DNA from: Achromobacter seleniivolatilans
GTDB lineage: Bacteria; Pseudomonadota; Gammaproteobacteria; Burkholderiales; Burkholderiaceae_B
Direction of reading: 5' to 3'
DNA: 64,000 nucleotides
Assembly: GCF_030864005.1 (NCBI RefSeq)
Contig: NZ_CP132976.1
Coordinates: forward strand, 5,704,001-5,768,000
The position numbers were made by a program, and so were the translations under genes. The notes beneath the pieces were generated by a model. It did no database searches. It worked only from the letters and a program-made list of their open reading frames with translations, and was not told the DNA's origin. Shown here piece by piece: positions 18,352-27,445 of the stretch. Positions within the stretch are counted from its first letter, which is position 1. Each line of letters opens with the position of its first letter.

Positions 18352-19008
18352 ATGTTGAATCTATCGGCCATCAATGTCGACCTGGCAGGCAACCGCATCC
18401 TGCGCGACGTCAGTGCCAGCTTTGAACCCGGAAAAACCATAGGCATCGTGGGCCGCAACGGCGCGGGCAAGACCACGCTGCTGCGCACCATCATGGGCCT
18501 GACGCGCATCAAGTCTGGAACGATCGCGTTTGAAGGCACCGATCTGACGGCAATGCCGGGGCACAAGCGAGCTGCGTTGAAAGTGGGCTACGCGCCCGAA
18601 GACCGCGTGATATTCCCGACCATGACGGTCGAAGAAAACTTGAACCTGCCGTGCGAAGTGCAGGGGCAGTCCAAAGCGGAGATCGCGGCCCGTATCGAAA
18701 CGGTGCTGAAAGTGGTGCCACAGGTAGAACCGATGCTCAAGCGTTCGGGTTCCGCGCTGTCGGGCGGGCAAGGAAAGATGGTGGCGCTTGCGCGCGCCAT
18801 CATGGTTGGCACGCGCTTATTGATGCTGGACGAACCTTTCCAAGGGTTGGCGCCGAAGCTCGCGCGTGACTACACCGAAGCATTGGCGCGGCTGAAAGAG
18901 CTGCAACCCGAGTTATGCGTGGTGATCACCGAGTCCAACGTGAAGTTGCTTGGCGATATCCCCGACCAGATATGGACGATTGAGCGCGGCTCGATCACCT
19001 TGAACTGA
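18352..19008 (+). CDS. livF: ABC transporter ATP-binding protein LivF
   Basis: 218 residues with Walker A GIVGRNGAGKTTLL, signature ALSGGQGKMVALARA, Walker B LMLDEPFQGLAP and the short LivF-type C-terminus. The H-loop histidine position reads ITESNVK, so the usual His is replaced by Ser/Asn. It begins 3 bp after livG. Together with LivG it gives a heterodimer with one full and one degenerate signature. Confidence 0.9.
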   Translation: MLNLSAINVDLAGNRILRDVSASFEPGKTIGIVGRNGAGKTTLLRTIMGLTRIKSGTIAFEGTDLTAMPGHKRAALKVGYAPEDRVIFPTMTVEENLNLPCEVQGQSKAEIAARIETVLKVVPQVEPMLKRSGSALSGGQGKMVALARAIMVGTRLLMLDEPFQGLAPKLARDYTEALARLKELQPELCVVITESNVKLLGDIPDQIWTIERGSITLN

Positions 19009-19025
19009 ATTCCACGGAGCATTCC

Positions 19026-20462
19026 ATGACGCAAATGATTATCAACGGCCAGCAGGCCGATGCCCGCGACGGGCGCACCATTGATGTGGTGTCGCCCGTA
19101 GACGGCGCCGTGTTCACCACCATTCCACGGGGCCAGCAGGCCGATGTGGATGCGGCGGTGAAAGCCGCTCGCGCCGCGCTGGATGGCGATTGGGGCCGGA
19201 TGACCGCGTTGGAGCGGGGCCGTTTGATGCTGCGCCTGGGCGAGTCCGTGCTGGCGCACCATGAAGAACTCGCGCAACTGGAGTCGCGCGATACCGGCAA
19301 ACCTATGTCGACGGCGCGTGGCGACATCACGGTGCTGGCGCGCTACTTCGAGTTCTACGGCGGCGCGGCAGATAAGGTGCATGGCCAGACGATTCCGTTC
19401 CAGAAGGACTATTCCGTACAACTGATACGCGAACCGCTGGGCGTCACCGCTCACATCATTCCCTGGAACTACCCGGCGCAGATGTTTGGCCGCAGCGTGG
19501 CCCCGGCCTTGGCCATGGGCAATGCCAGTGTGGTCAAGCCCGCCGAAGACGCGTGCCTGTCCATTATTCGCGTCGCCGAGCTGGCGCTGGAAGTCGGGTT
19601 TCCGGCCGGCGCTCTGAATGTGGTGACCGGGCTGGGCGAAGAGGCGGGCGCCAGCCTGTCGCGCCACCCTGACATCAATTTCATTACGTTTACGGGCTCC
19701 AACGAAGTCGGCGTATTGATCCAGCAGGCGGCCGCCGTCAATGCGGTCAAGTGTGTGCTGGAACTGGGCGGCAAGTCGGCGCACATCGTTTTTGACGACG
19801 CCAACTACAAGCTGGCCATTCCCGCCATCGTGAAAGGCATCGTTCACAACACCGGCCAGACGTGTACGGCTGGCAGCCGGCTGCTGGTACAGAAGGGCAT
19901 CTACGCCGATTTCATGAAGGCGCTGGCGGCGGAGTTTTCCAAGGTGCGCGCAGGCACGCCCGATATGGACCTGACTTGCGGCCCTGTCGTCAATAAAGCG
20001 CAGTTCGAACGCGTCAACCGCTACATCGCCAAAGGCCTGGCCGACGGCTTGAAGGTGGCAGCCGAAGGCGGCATTGCTGACGGCGTGCCGGCCGGCGGCT
20101 ACTTCGTCAAACCGACGCTGTTCAGCGCGCCAGACCATGGCAGCGTCCTGCTGACGGAAGAGATCTTTGGCCCCGTTCTGGTAGCGCTGCCTTTCGAGAC
20201 CGAGGCCGACGCCATCCGATTGGCCAACGCCACCGACTACGGCTTGCTGGGCGCGGTCTGGACCGAGAACGGCGGACGCCAGCAGCGCGTGGCGCGCGGC
20301 ATCAAGTGCGGTCAGGTCTACATCAATGGATTTGGCGCGGGCGGCGGCGTGGAACTGCCGTTTGGCGGGGTGAAGAAAAGCGGTCACGGGCGCGAAAAGG
20401 GATTCATCGCCCTGGAAGAAATGAGCACCACCAAGACGCTAATCCAATTCTATGGCGAATGA
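19026..20462 (+). CDS. NAD(P)+-dependent aldehyde dehydrogenase
   Basis: 478 residues, normal length. Landmarks: IIPWNYPAQM, FTGSNEVGVLIQ, general base Glu in LELGGKSAHIVFDDA, catalytic Cys in NTGQTCTAGSRL, and EEIFGPVL. GGAG lies 8 bases before the ATG. The second residue block (DARDGRTIDVVSPVDGAVF) is like betaine/aminoaldehyde dehydrogenases, but the substrate cannot be fixed. It sits between the liv ATPases and two alcohol-type dehydrogenases, which suggests oxidation of an imported alcohol to an acid. Confidence 0.9.
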   Translation: MTQMIINGQQADARDGRTIDVVSPVDGAVFTTIPRGQQADVDAAVKAARAALDGDWGRMTALERGRLMLRLGESVLAHHEELAQLESRDTGKPMSTARGDITVLARYFEFYGGAADKVHGQTIPFQKDYSVQLIREPLGVTAHIIPWNYPAQMFGRSVAPALAMGNASVVKPAEDACLSIIRVAELALEVGFPAGALNVVTGLGEEAGASLSRHPDINFITFTGSNEVGVLIQQAAAVNAVKCVLELGGKSAHIVFDDANYKLAIPAIVKGIVHNTGQTCTAGSRLLVQKGIYADFMKALAAEFSKVRAGTPDMDLTCGPVVNKAQFERVNRYIAKGLADGLKVAAEGGIADGVPAGGYFVKPTLFSAPDHGSVLLTEEIFGPVLVALPFETEADAIRLANATDYGLLGAVWTENGGRQQRVARGIKCGQVYINGFGAGGGVELPFGGVKKSGHGREKGFIALEEMSTTKTLIQFYGE

Positions 20463-20489
20463 TCGCCAAGCATCAGACGGAGACAATAA

Positions 20490-21242
20490 ATGAGCCAGTT
20501 GCAAGGTAAGGTCGCGATCGTTACAGGCGGGGGTAATGGGTTTGGCGAAGGCATCGTCAAGCTGTATGCCAAGGAAGGCGCCAAGGTCGTTATCGCCGAT
20601 ATCAACAAAGAAGCCGCTGATCGCGTTGCCGCCGAAATCGGCGCGGCCGCACTGGCGGTCAAGGCCGATGTGTCCAGCCGGGCGGATATCGATAACGCGG
20701 TGCGCGTCTGCCTGGAAAAATTCGGGTCGGTCGACATCGTGGTCAACAACGCCGCCATTACCCACAAGAACCAGCCGATGCTGGATGTGGACGAGGCCAT
20801 GTTCGACCGCATGTTCGACATCAACGTGAAGTCCATCTATCACATGGCGCAGGCCGTGGTGCCGGTGATGCGCAAGCAAAAGCGCGGCGTGATTCTGAAT
20901 GTGGGATCGACGGCAGGCATTCGTCCGCGTCCGGGACTCAGCTGGTACAACGCGTCCAAAGGCGCGGTCAACGTGCTGTCCAAGTCGATGGCTGTGGAAC
21001 TGGGCCCGGACGGCATCCGCGTCAACGCCATCTGCCCGGTCATGGGTATTACCGGCATGTTTGAGCTTTTCATGGGCCTGCCCGACACGCCAGAGAACCG
21101 CGCCAAGTTTGTGTCCACGATTCCGCTTGGCCGCTTCTGCCAGCCGTCGGACGTGGCGGCGGCCGCGTTGTTCCTGGCGAGCGACGCCGCGGAATTCATC
21201 ACGGGTGTGGAATTCCCCGTGGATGGCGGCCGCACCGTCTAA
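20490..21242 (+). CDS. Short-chain dehydrogenase/reductase
   Basis: 250 residues, classical SDR. Cofactor loop TGGGNGFGEG (about 12-21), Asp of VIADIN suggesting NAD(H), NNAA motif, catalytic Ser in GSTAG and YNASK (Tyr-x3-Lys). The C-terminal block FITGVEFPVDGGRTV is typical. It is 27 bp after the aldehyde dehydrogenase and belongs to the same run. It could oxidise a secondary alcohol or diol. Confidence 0.9.
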   Translation: MSQLQGKVAIVTGGGNGFGEGIVKLYAKEGAKVVIADINKEAADRVAAEIGAAALAVKADVSSRADIDNAVRVCLEKFGSVDIVVNNAAITHKNQPMLDVDEAMFDRMFDINVKSIYHMAQAVVPVMRKQKRGVILNVGSTAGIRPRPGLSWYNASKGAVNVLSKSMAVELGPDGIRVNAICPVMGITGMFELFMGLPDTPENRAKFVSTIPLGRFCQPSDVAAAALFLASDAAEFITGVEFPVDGGRTV

Positions 21243-21305
21243 GCCGTTTGCGAGTGCGCCCGGCTATTCGGGCGCTTTCCTCTCTCTTCAGTGGGTGTCA
21301 GACGC

Positions 21306-22430
21306 ATGAAAATCAGAGCGGCGTTGCTACGGAACGTAGGGGTTGAAGGCCCCTACGCACAAACCCGGCCATTGACCATCACGGAAATCGAACTGGACCC
21401 GCCGGGTACGGGCGAGGTGCTGGTCAAGATTCATGCGGCGGGGCTGTGTCATTCGGATCTGTCGGTCATCAACGGCGACCGTCCGCGCGGCGTGCCCATC
21501 GTGTTGGGGCATGAATCATCTGGCGAAGTGGTGGAAACCGGGCCAGGGGTGACGGACCTGAAACCGGGTGATCACATTGCCATGGTGTTTGTACCCAGCT
21601 GCGGTTGCTGCAACCCGTGCATGGAAGGCCGTCCGGCCTTGTGCGAACCGGGTGCCGCGGCCAACACTCAGGGCACCTTGCTGGGCGGAGACCGCCGCCT
21701 GCATATCGGCGACGAATACATCAATCACCATACCGGCGTCTCGTGCTTTGCCGAGTACGCGGTGGTCTCGCGCCGGTCTTGCGTCAAGGTCAATGTCGAA
21801 CTCAGCCATCGCGAAGCCGCCTTGTTCGGCTGCGCGGTGTTGACGGGCGCTGGCGCGGTGCTCAACCGGGCGCGCATCAAAGCGGGTGATACGGCAGCCA
21901 TCGTCGGTTTGGGCGGGGTCGGGCTTAGCGCTTTGCTGGCGGCGGTGGCCGCGGGCGCGCGCCGTGTTGTGGCGGTGGACCTCAGCGACGAGAAGCTGGC
22001 GCTGGCCAAGGAACTGGGCGCCACGCATGTCGTGAACCCCAAGCAAATCAAAACCGATGACGATCTGTTCGATCTGGCTGGCGGCCGGGTGGACTACGGG
22101 TTTGACATGGCGGGCGCCGTGCCCGCGTTTGAAACCGCCTACAAGCTGACCCGCCGAGGCGGGGCGACTGTCACGTCTGGTTTGCCCAATCCGAAGTTCA
22201 GCTTTCCGTTGTCGCTGTCGCAGATGGTGGGCGAAGAGCGCGACATCCGCGGCAGCTACCTGGGCTCAGGCGTGCCCGCCATTGACATCAGTCGCTACAT
22301 CGATCTGTACAAGGCCGGCCAATTGCCGGTCGACCGGATGATGGGTAAATCCTTTTCGCTGGACCAGATCAACGAGGGGTTCGATCACCTCGCCACCGGC
22401 GGCAGCCTGCGCGACGCCATCGTTTTCTAA
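21306..22430 (+). CDS. Zinc-dependent alcohol dehydrogenase, class III-like
   Basis: 374 residues from ATG 21306; a GTG at 21291 would add five residues. Catalytic zinc ligands are in GLCHSDLS and GHESSGEV; the structural zinc lobe has four cysteines in CGCCNPCMEGRPALC. The Rossmann loop is GLGGVGLS, followed by the NAD-selecting Asp in VVAVDLSD. It resembles NDMA/mycothiol-type and class III enzymes. It is the third oxidoreductase of the liv-linked run. Confidence 0.9.
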   Translation: MKIRAALLRNVGVEGPYAQTRPLTITEIELDPPGTGEVLVKIHAAGLCHSDLSVINGDRPRGVPIVLGHESSGEVVETGPGVTDLKPGDHIAMVFVPSCGCCNPCMEGRPALCEPGAAANTQGTLLGGDRRLHIGDEYINHHTGVSCFAEYAVVSRRSCVKVNVELSHREAALFGCAVLTGAGAVLNRARIKAGDTAAIVGLGGVGLSALLAAVAAGARRVVAVDLSDEKLALAKELGATHVVNPKQIKTDDDLFDLAGGRVDYGFDMAGAVPAFETAYKLTRRGGATVTSGLPNPKFSFPLSLSQMVGEERDIRGSYLGSGVPAIDISRYIDLYKAGQLPVDRMMGKSFSLDQINEGFDHLATGGSLRDAIVF

Positions 22431-22466
22431 GGGCATAGACCCGACTACAACACTGGAGACAAGACC

Positions 22467-23771
22467 ATGAAAACCTCAAGACTGGCTGCCCTGCTGGGCG
22501 CCACCCTGTTGTCAGGATTTACGGCGCTGGCAGGCGCCGCTGACAAACCCAAGGAACTGAACATCGGCATCTCGACCTTCCTGTCGGGGTCGGCGTCCGT
22601 ATTCGGCGTGCCAGCGCGCGACGCGGCGGATATCCTGATTCAGGACATCAACGCCAACGGCGGCATCGATGGCGTGAAAATCGTGCCCAGCTACATCGAC
22701 GAAGGCGGCGGCGGCGAAAAGCTGCTGTCCGAGTACCGCCGGTTGGCCGAAGGCGGCACGCGCGTCATGCTGTCTGCCATTTCCAGCGGCCACTGCAATA
22801 TCGTCGCGCCCGTGGCCGAAGACCTGAAAGTGCTGAATGTGCTGTGGGACTGCGGCACCGAGAAAGCGCTGGAAGGCAAGAAGTACAAGTATGTGGTGCG
22901 CACGCAGGCCAACGCCACCACGGAGATGGTCGCGCAGGTGCTGTACCTGATGAAGGTCAAACCTGACTTCAAGACGATTGCCATCGTCAACCAGGACTAC
23001 GCTTGGGGCCGGGATTCGCGCGATATCTTCATGGCTGCGCTGAAGAAATTCAAGCCAGACGTGAAGGTGGTGGCCGAGATGTTCCCGAAGTTTGGCGCTG
23101 CCGACTTCTCGACCGAAATCAGCCGTTTGCAAGCGCTGCGCCCGGACGTGATTGTGTCGACCTCATGGGGCGGCGATCTGGACAACTTCGTGCGCCAGGC
23201 TTCGCAACGCAACCTGTTCAAGAACTCCACCTTTGTGTTGTCGCTGGCCGAAAGCTCCTTGGAGCGCTTGGGCACGGCCTTGCCTGAAGGCGTGCTGGTT
23301 GGCGCCCGGGGCGACCACTACTTCCTGCACCCTGAAACCAAGGATGATCCGCAGCACCAGGCTTTCGTGAAGAAGTTCCACGACAAGACGGGCGCCTATC
23401 CGATCTACTCGGTCTATCACATGGTGCAAGCCATCCAGGGTCTGAAGGCTGGCTACGAAAAGGCGATCAAGGACAACGGCGGCGCGTGGCCTTCTCCGGA
23501 ACAAGTGGCGGCCGCAATGCATGACGTGAGCTTCAAGGGTTATGGCCGCGAGGTCAAGATGCACCGCGCTGACGGTCAGGGCCTGGAAGCGCAGCTGTTT
23601 GGCATTACGAAGAAGAGCGACAAGTATCCGTTCAAGGTGCTGGCTGACATCACCATCATTCCGGCAGAGCTGGTCACCCCGGGCGTGTCGGATACGTCGA
23701 TGGAATGGATCGACAAGAGCCTGACGCCGGATGTGTTGAAGAGCGATCAGATCAAGGTGTACGCGAACTGA
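22467..23771 (+). CDS. LivK-like periplasmic substrate-binding protein
   Basis: 434 residues, longer than LivK (about 370). Signal peptide 1-24 (LLSGFTALAGA), then a type I periplasmic-binding fold: ISTFLSGSASVFGVPARDAADI, SAISSGHCNIVAP, AIVNQDYAWGRDS, SAADFSTEIS-like AADFSTEISRLQ, and a long C-terminal lobe. The receptor is the last gene, after the enzymes, and is followed by a strong terminator. GGAGAC precedes the ATG. It delivers the substrate to LivHMGF. Confidence 0.9.
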   Translation: MKTSRLAALLGATLLSGFTALAGAADKPKELNIGISTFLSGSASVFGVPARDAADILIQDINANGGIDGVKIVPSYIDEGGGGEKLLSEYRRLAEGGTRVMLSAISSGHCNIVAPVAEDLKVLNVLWDCGTEKALEGKKYKYVVRTQANATTEMVAQVLYLMKVKPDFKTIAIVNQDYAWGRDSRDIFMAALKKFKPDVKVVAEMFPKFGAADFSTEISRLQALRPDVIVSTSWGGDLDNFVRQASQRNLFKNSTFVLSLAESSLERLGTALPEGVLVGARGDHYFLHPETKDDPQHQAFVKKFHDKTGAYPIYSVYHMVQAIQGLKAGYEKAIKDNGGAWPSPEQVAAAMHDVSFKGYGREVKMHRADGQGLEAQLFGITKKSDKYPFKVLADITIIPAELVTPGVSDTSMEWIDKSLTPDVLKSDQIKVYAN

Positions 23772-23796
23772 GCAAGCGGTGTTGTGTGCAGGGATG

Positions 23797-23826
23797 CCCC
23801 GGCGAGCAATCGCCGGGGTTTTTTTT
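23797..23826 (+). terminator. Rho-independent terminator of the liv/dehydrogenase run
   Basis: Stem CCCCGGCGA / TCGCCGGGG with loop GCAA (a stable GNRA tetraloop), followed by eight T at 23819-23826. It lies 26 bp after the LivK-like stop and 30 bp before the end of the convergent P450 gene. Confidence 0.93.
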
Positions 23827-23855
23827 GCGCTGGGCCAAGGCGCCTTTGGCGCAGA

Positions 23856-26222
23856 CTAGAGTTCCAGAACGATCTTCTTGCCGCCGCAGGCGCGTGAGCA
23901 GCAGGCCATCATCTTGTTGTTCGCGTCGCGTTCGGTGCGCGTCAGCACTACGTCGCGGTGGTCAATATCGCCTTCCAGTACGCGCACTTCGCACGACCCG
24001 CACAAGCCTTCTTCGCAATCGCTCTGCACGTCGATGTTGGCGCTGCGCAGCGCGGCAAGCAGCGTTTGATCCGCTGGCACCGTGATGGAGATGCCCGAGT
24101 CTTTCAGCACGGCCTCGAAAGACTGCTCCTTGGAAGGATCCAAGGTGCCCAGCGTGGAATGGAAGTGCTCGACACGCAGCGCATCTTCCGGCCACACAGC
24201 GCAACAGCCCGCCAGCGCATCCAGCAGATTCTGCGGACCGCAAGCGTAGATCTGCGTGCCCGCATGGGGCGCGGCCAACAGTTCGGCGTAATCCGCGCGC
24301 AGCCCTTCGTCCTTGGCATGCACATGCAGCTTGTCGCCATGCAGCGCGGCCAGTTCGTCCAGCATGGCCATGCAGCGCCGCGAACGGCCGCTGTAGTGCA
24401 GCTGATAATCAAGACCCAATTCACGCGCGCGCCGCGCCATCGCGCTGATGGGCGTGATACCGATGCCGCCGGCGATCAGGATCAACTTTTCGGCGGACTC
24501 GTTCATGCGGAAGTGATTGCGCGGGCCGCGAATGCGCAGCCGCGCGCCAGGCACGGCGTGGTCATGCATCCAGGCGGAGCCGCCGCGTCCATCGGGTTCC
24601 TTCAGTACGGCGATTTCGAACACGCCGGTCTCGGCAGGGTCTCCGCATAACGAGTATTGGCGCGACAGGCCGGTGTCGCCGCATTCGACGTCGATGTGCG
24701 AGCCCGGCGTCCAGCGCGGCAAGGGCTTGCCGTCCGGCGAGGCCAGCCGCAGACGCAGGATGCCATCGGCGGCGTGGACGGCGCTCTGCACGACCACCGG
24801 ACGCGTAATGGCATGCGATGACGGCTCGCCGATACGGACCGGATGCGCGTGGTCCAGCAGGTCTGGCGCCGAACGTTCGGGATTGCGCTCCGCGTCCCAT
24901 TCCACCCACAGGTGCTCAGGTCCGCGGAACGAGGTGTTGGGCACGTAGGTGAACGACTGCTCGGACAGCTTTAAGTGCGGCAGGCGGCGCGTCAGCTCTT
25001 CCAGGAAGATCTGCATTTCCATGCGTGCCAGATTCTTGCCCATGCACTGGTGCGAGCCGTAGCCGAAGGTCAGCTGGTCGCTGGCGTTTTCGCGGCGGAT
25101 GTCGAACAGGTCGGCATCGGCGAACTGCCCTTCGTCATGGTTGGCGGACGAGGTTACGATCAGCAGCTTGGAGCCGGCCGGAATGGCGATGCCGGCAATT
25201 TCCACATCGCGCGTGGCCAGCCTGCGCCATGCGGCAACCGAGCCATTGTGGCGCAGACATTCTTCTACCGCGTTGGGAATCAGGTCAGGGTCTTCGCAGA
25301 TCTCGCGCCACGCGTCCGGGTGCTGCAACAGCAGTTTGAACGCATTGGCGGACGCATTGGCCGTGGTTTCATGAGCGGCGACAATGCCCGCCATCATCAT
25401 TGAGTGCAGGTAGGAATCCGTGACGACTTCCGGGTGCGTCTGTTGCTTGCGCAGGCCGTACTGCATCCAGCCCGGGCCCGATGGATCTTGCCGCATCTTG
25501 TCCAGAATCTTGCCGGCCAGTTGCCAGAAGTTGCCCACCGCATGGGCCACGGCAACCTGTTCCTCGGGCTTGGGGCGGCCCCAGGTATTGACGGTGTGCG
25601 CGATGGAATACTGGCGCAACAGATCCATGTCTTCTTCCGGCACGCCCAGAAAGTGCAGGGCGACCGTCAGCGGCACCTCCCACAGCATCTGATCTACCAG
25701 GTCGGCACGGCCATCGTTGATGAAACGATCGACGTATTCGCGCGTCAGCCTGCGCACCATGGGTTCGTGGTGTTTCAGTTCTTCGGGCGTGAATGGGTCC
25801 ATCAGCACGCGGCGGCGCGGCATGTGGGCGGGTTCGTCCTCGTTCACCAAGGTACGGTTCATGGCGTAGCCATAGGTGGCCAGTACCGCGTTGGCTTCAG
25901 GCCCGGTCGGCGTGATTTTCTCTAGCGCGATGGACGGGCTGAAGGTCAGGTTGTCGCGGAAGATCGCCTTGATATCCTCGTATCGCGTCACCACCCAGTA
26001 GCCCAGCTTGGGGCTATAGAACACCGGCTCCTGATCGCGTGCCCAGCGCACGTATTCGGGCGGGTCCTGCTGGTAGCCGTCGCCAAACGGGTCAAACTCG
26101 GCGGCGCGCGCGCTTACCGGACAGCCGGTGGGGCCCTGGCTCGGCAAGTTTTGCGTGGCGGCCAGCGCCGTGTGATCGATGGGACAGCCCGACGGGCGCG
26201 AGGGGGTAGGGGATTGGCTCAT
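23856..26222 (-). CDS. Self-sufficient cytochrome P450, CYP116B type
   Basis: 788 residues: P450 domain (about 45-445), then an FMN/NADH reductase domain (about 470-700) and a C-terminal plant-type [2Fe-2S] ferredoxin (about 705-788), the P450RhF/phthalate dioxygenase reductase order. I-helix AGIVAAHETT (278-287), heme loop FGYGSHQCMG with Cys393, FMN-binding RQYSLCG, nucleotide loop IAGGIGITP, cluster cysteines in CEEGLCGSC and MMACC. Such enzymes hydroxylate or dealkylate small aromatics using NAD(P)H without partner proteins. It lies 76 bp downstream of a Bug receptor on the same strand, probably the same transcript. Confidence 0.95.
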   Translation of the reverse strand: MSQSPTPSRPSGCPIDHTALAATQNLPSQGPTGCPVSARAAEFDPFGDGYQQDPPEYVRWARDQEPVFYSPKLGYWVVTRYEDIKAIFRDNLTFSPSIALEKITPTGPEANAVLATYGYAMNRTLVNEDEPAHMPRRRVLMDPFTPEELKHHEPMVRRLTREYVDRFINDGRADLVDQMLWEVPLTVALHFLGVPEEDMDLLRQYSIAHTVNTWGRPKPEEQVAVAHAVGNFWQLAGKILDKMRQDPSGPGWMQYGLRKQQTHPEVVTDSYLHSMMMAGIVAAHETTANASANAFKLLLQHPDAWREICEDPDLIPNAVEECLRHNGSVAAWRRLATRDVEIAGIAIPAGSKLLIVTSSANHDEGQFADADLFDIRRENASDQLTFGYGSHQCMGKNLARMEMQIFLEELTRRLPHLKLSEQSFTYVPNTSFRGPEHLWVEWDAERNPERSAPDLLDHAHPVRIGEPSSHAITRPVVVQSAVHAADGILRLRLASPDGKPLPRWTPGSHIDVECGDTGLSRQYSLCGDPAETGVFEIAVLKEPDGRGGSAWMHDHAVPGARLRIRGPRNHFRMNESAEKLILIAGGIGITPISAMARRARELGLDYQLHYSGRSRRCMAMLDELAALHGDKLHVHAKDEGLRADYAELLAAPHAGTQIYACGPQNLLDALAGCCAVWPEDALRVEHFHSTLGTLDPSKEQSFEAVLKDSGISITVPADQTLLAALRSANIDVQSDCEEGLCGSCEVRVLEGDIDHRDVVLTRTERDANNKMMACCSRACGGKKIVLEL

Positions 26223-26298
26223 GAGATCGTTCCGTGTGTTCGTCCTGCGGGCCTGCCGGGCTTGCGGGTTGCCCCGGCGCCGGGCAGGCCGGATTACC

Positions 26299-27288
26299 TT
26301 AGTCCAGCGTGATGTGCAGATCGGTGATCAGCTTTTGCCAGCGTGCGCGTTCGCCCACCAGCATGTCAGCGTACTGCGCGGGGGTGTTGCCCACGGGCTC
26401 GATGCCGAATTCGATCAGGCGCTGGCGTGTGGGGGGATCATTGATGGTGGCCACCACTTGTTTGTTCAGCGCGTCGATGACGGGTTGCGGAGTGCCTGCG
26501 GGCACCACCACGCCAACCTGCGCGGCGGCTTCCACATTCTTCAGACCGATCTCGGCAAAGGTGGGCACGTCCGGCAACTGCGCCAGACGGGTTGGGTTGG
26601 CAACTGCCAAGGCTTTGACCTTGCCGCCATTGATGAAGCCGGCGCCCGCCGCCAGATCCACCATCATCGCGGGAATCTGGCCACCCGCAACATCCGCCAG
26701 CGCGGGTGATGCGCCCCGGTACGGCACGTGCGTCATGGTCAGGCCGCCCTCTACCTTCAACAATTCCATCGCCAGATGATGCGGGCTGCCCGCGCCGGCC
26801 GATCCATAGTCCAGACCGTCCTTGCGAGATTTGGCCTCGGCCAGGAATTCCTGCACGGTGTTGACCTTCATGGCGGGACCCACCACCAGAATCATCGGAA
26901 AACGTCCCATCAAGGTGACGGGCGCCAGATCCTTCGCGGGGTCATACGACAGCTTCTTGTACAGCGCGGGATTGAACACCAGCGTGCCGTTGTCGGCAGA
27001 CAGCATGGTGTAGCCGTCGGCCGGTGCACGCGCCGTTTCGGACGCGGCAATGGCGGTGTTGCCGCCCGGCTTGTTTTCGATCACAACTGGCTGGCCCAGG
27101 CGGCCGGTCAAACCCTGACCGATGCTGCGCGCCAAAAAATCAGACCCGCCGCCTGCGGCATACGGCACGATCCAGCGCACCGGCTTGGCCGGATAGGCGG
27201 ACGGCGCTTGCTGGGCGAAAGCGCTGGCACAGGCCAGCAGGGGCAGGGCCAGCAGCCCGGTCAGAACGTGTTGCTTCAAGGTGCGCAT
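26299..27288 (-). CDS. Bug-family tripartite tricarboxylate receptor
   Basis: 329 residues; signal peptide 1-25 (LLALPLLACASAFAQQ), then Bug blocks YAAGGGSDFLARSIG, VIENKPGGNTAIAA, YGSAGAGSPHHLAMELL, THVPYRGASPALADVAGGQI and DVPTFAEIG. GGAGAC lies 9 bases upstream. It is the first gene of a two-gene unit with the P450 and is divergent from the IclR gene, so it probably brings in the P450 substrate or a precursor. The 76-bp gap to the P450 contains a GC-rich inverted repeat (26250-26257 with 26283-26290). Confidence 0.92.
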   Translation of the reverse strand: MRTLKQHVLTGLLALPLLACASAFAQQAPSAYPAKPVRWIVPYAAGGGSDFLARSIGQGLTGRLGQPVVIENKPGGNTAIAASETARAPADGYTMLSADNGTLVFNPALYKKLSYDPAKDLAPVTLMGRFPMILVVGPAMKVNTVQEFLAEAKSRKDGLDYGSAGAGSPHHLAMELLKVEGGLTMTHVPYRGASPALADVAGGQIPAMMVDLAAGAGFINGGKVKALAVANPTRLAQLPDVPTFAEIGLKNVEAAAQVGVVVPAGTPQPVIDALNKQVVATINDPPTRQRLIEFGIEPVGNTPAQYADMLVGERARWQKLITDLHITLD

Positions 27289-27330
27289 AGGCTGTCTCCT
27301 TTTTGGGATTGCCAGTTGGCATCCCTTCTT

Positions 27331-27357
27331 TTGCGTAAATCATATACGCAATGCGTA
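27331..27357. promoter_or_regulatory. IclR-type operator between the Bug-P450 unit and the regulator
   Basis: A perfect inverted repeat TTGCGTA-AATCATA-TACGCAA (27331-27351), followed at once by a third half-site TGCGTA (27352-27357). It lies in the 157-bp divergent gap. A second, hairpin-forming repeat (GGGATTGCCA/TGGCATCCC, 27305-27325) lies in the Bug leader. Binding by the adjacent IclR protein is inferred. Confidence 0.65.
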
Positions 27358-27445
27358 ATAATTCAAGCCGGGTTAACCTAGATCTGTCCCTGGCTGCGGT
27401 CACCGCCGGTCAGCATTGGCGTCCATCAGGAAGTGCAATTCCCCT

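Noticed and set aside
18870..20387. 505-codon open frame on the minus strand
   Set aside because: It lies fully opposite livF and the aldehyde dehydrogenase, whose motifs are intact. High GC gives long antisense frames; the translation is His/Gln/Arg-rich with no family features.
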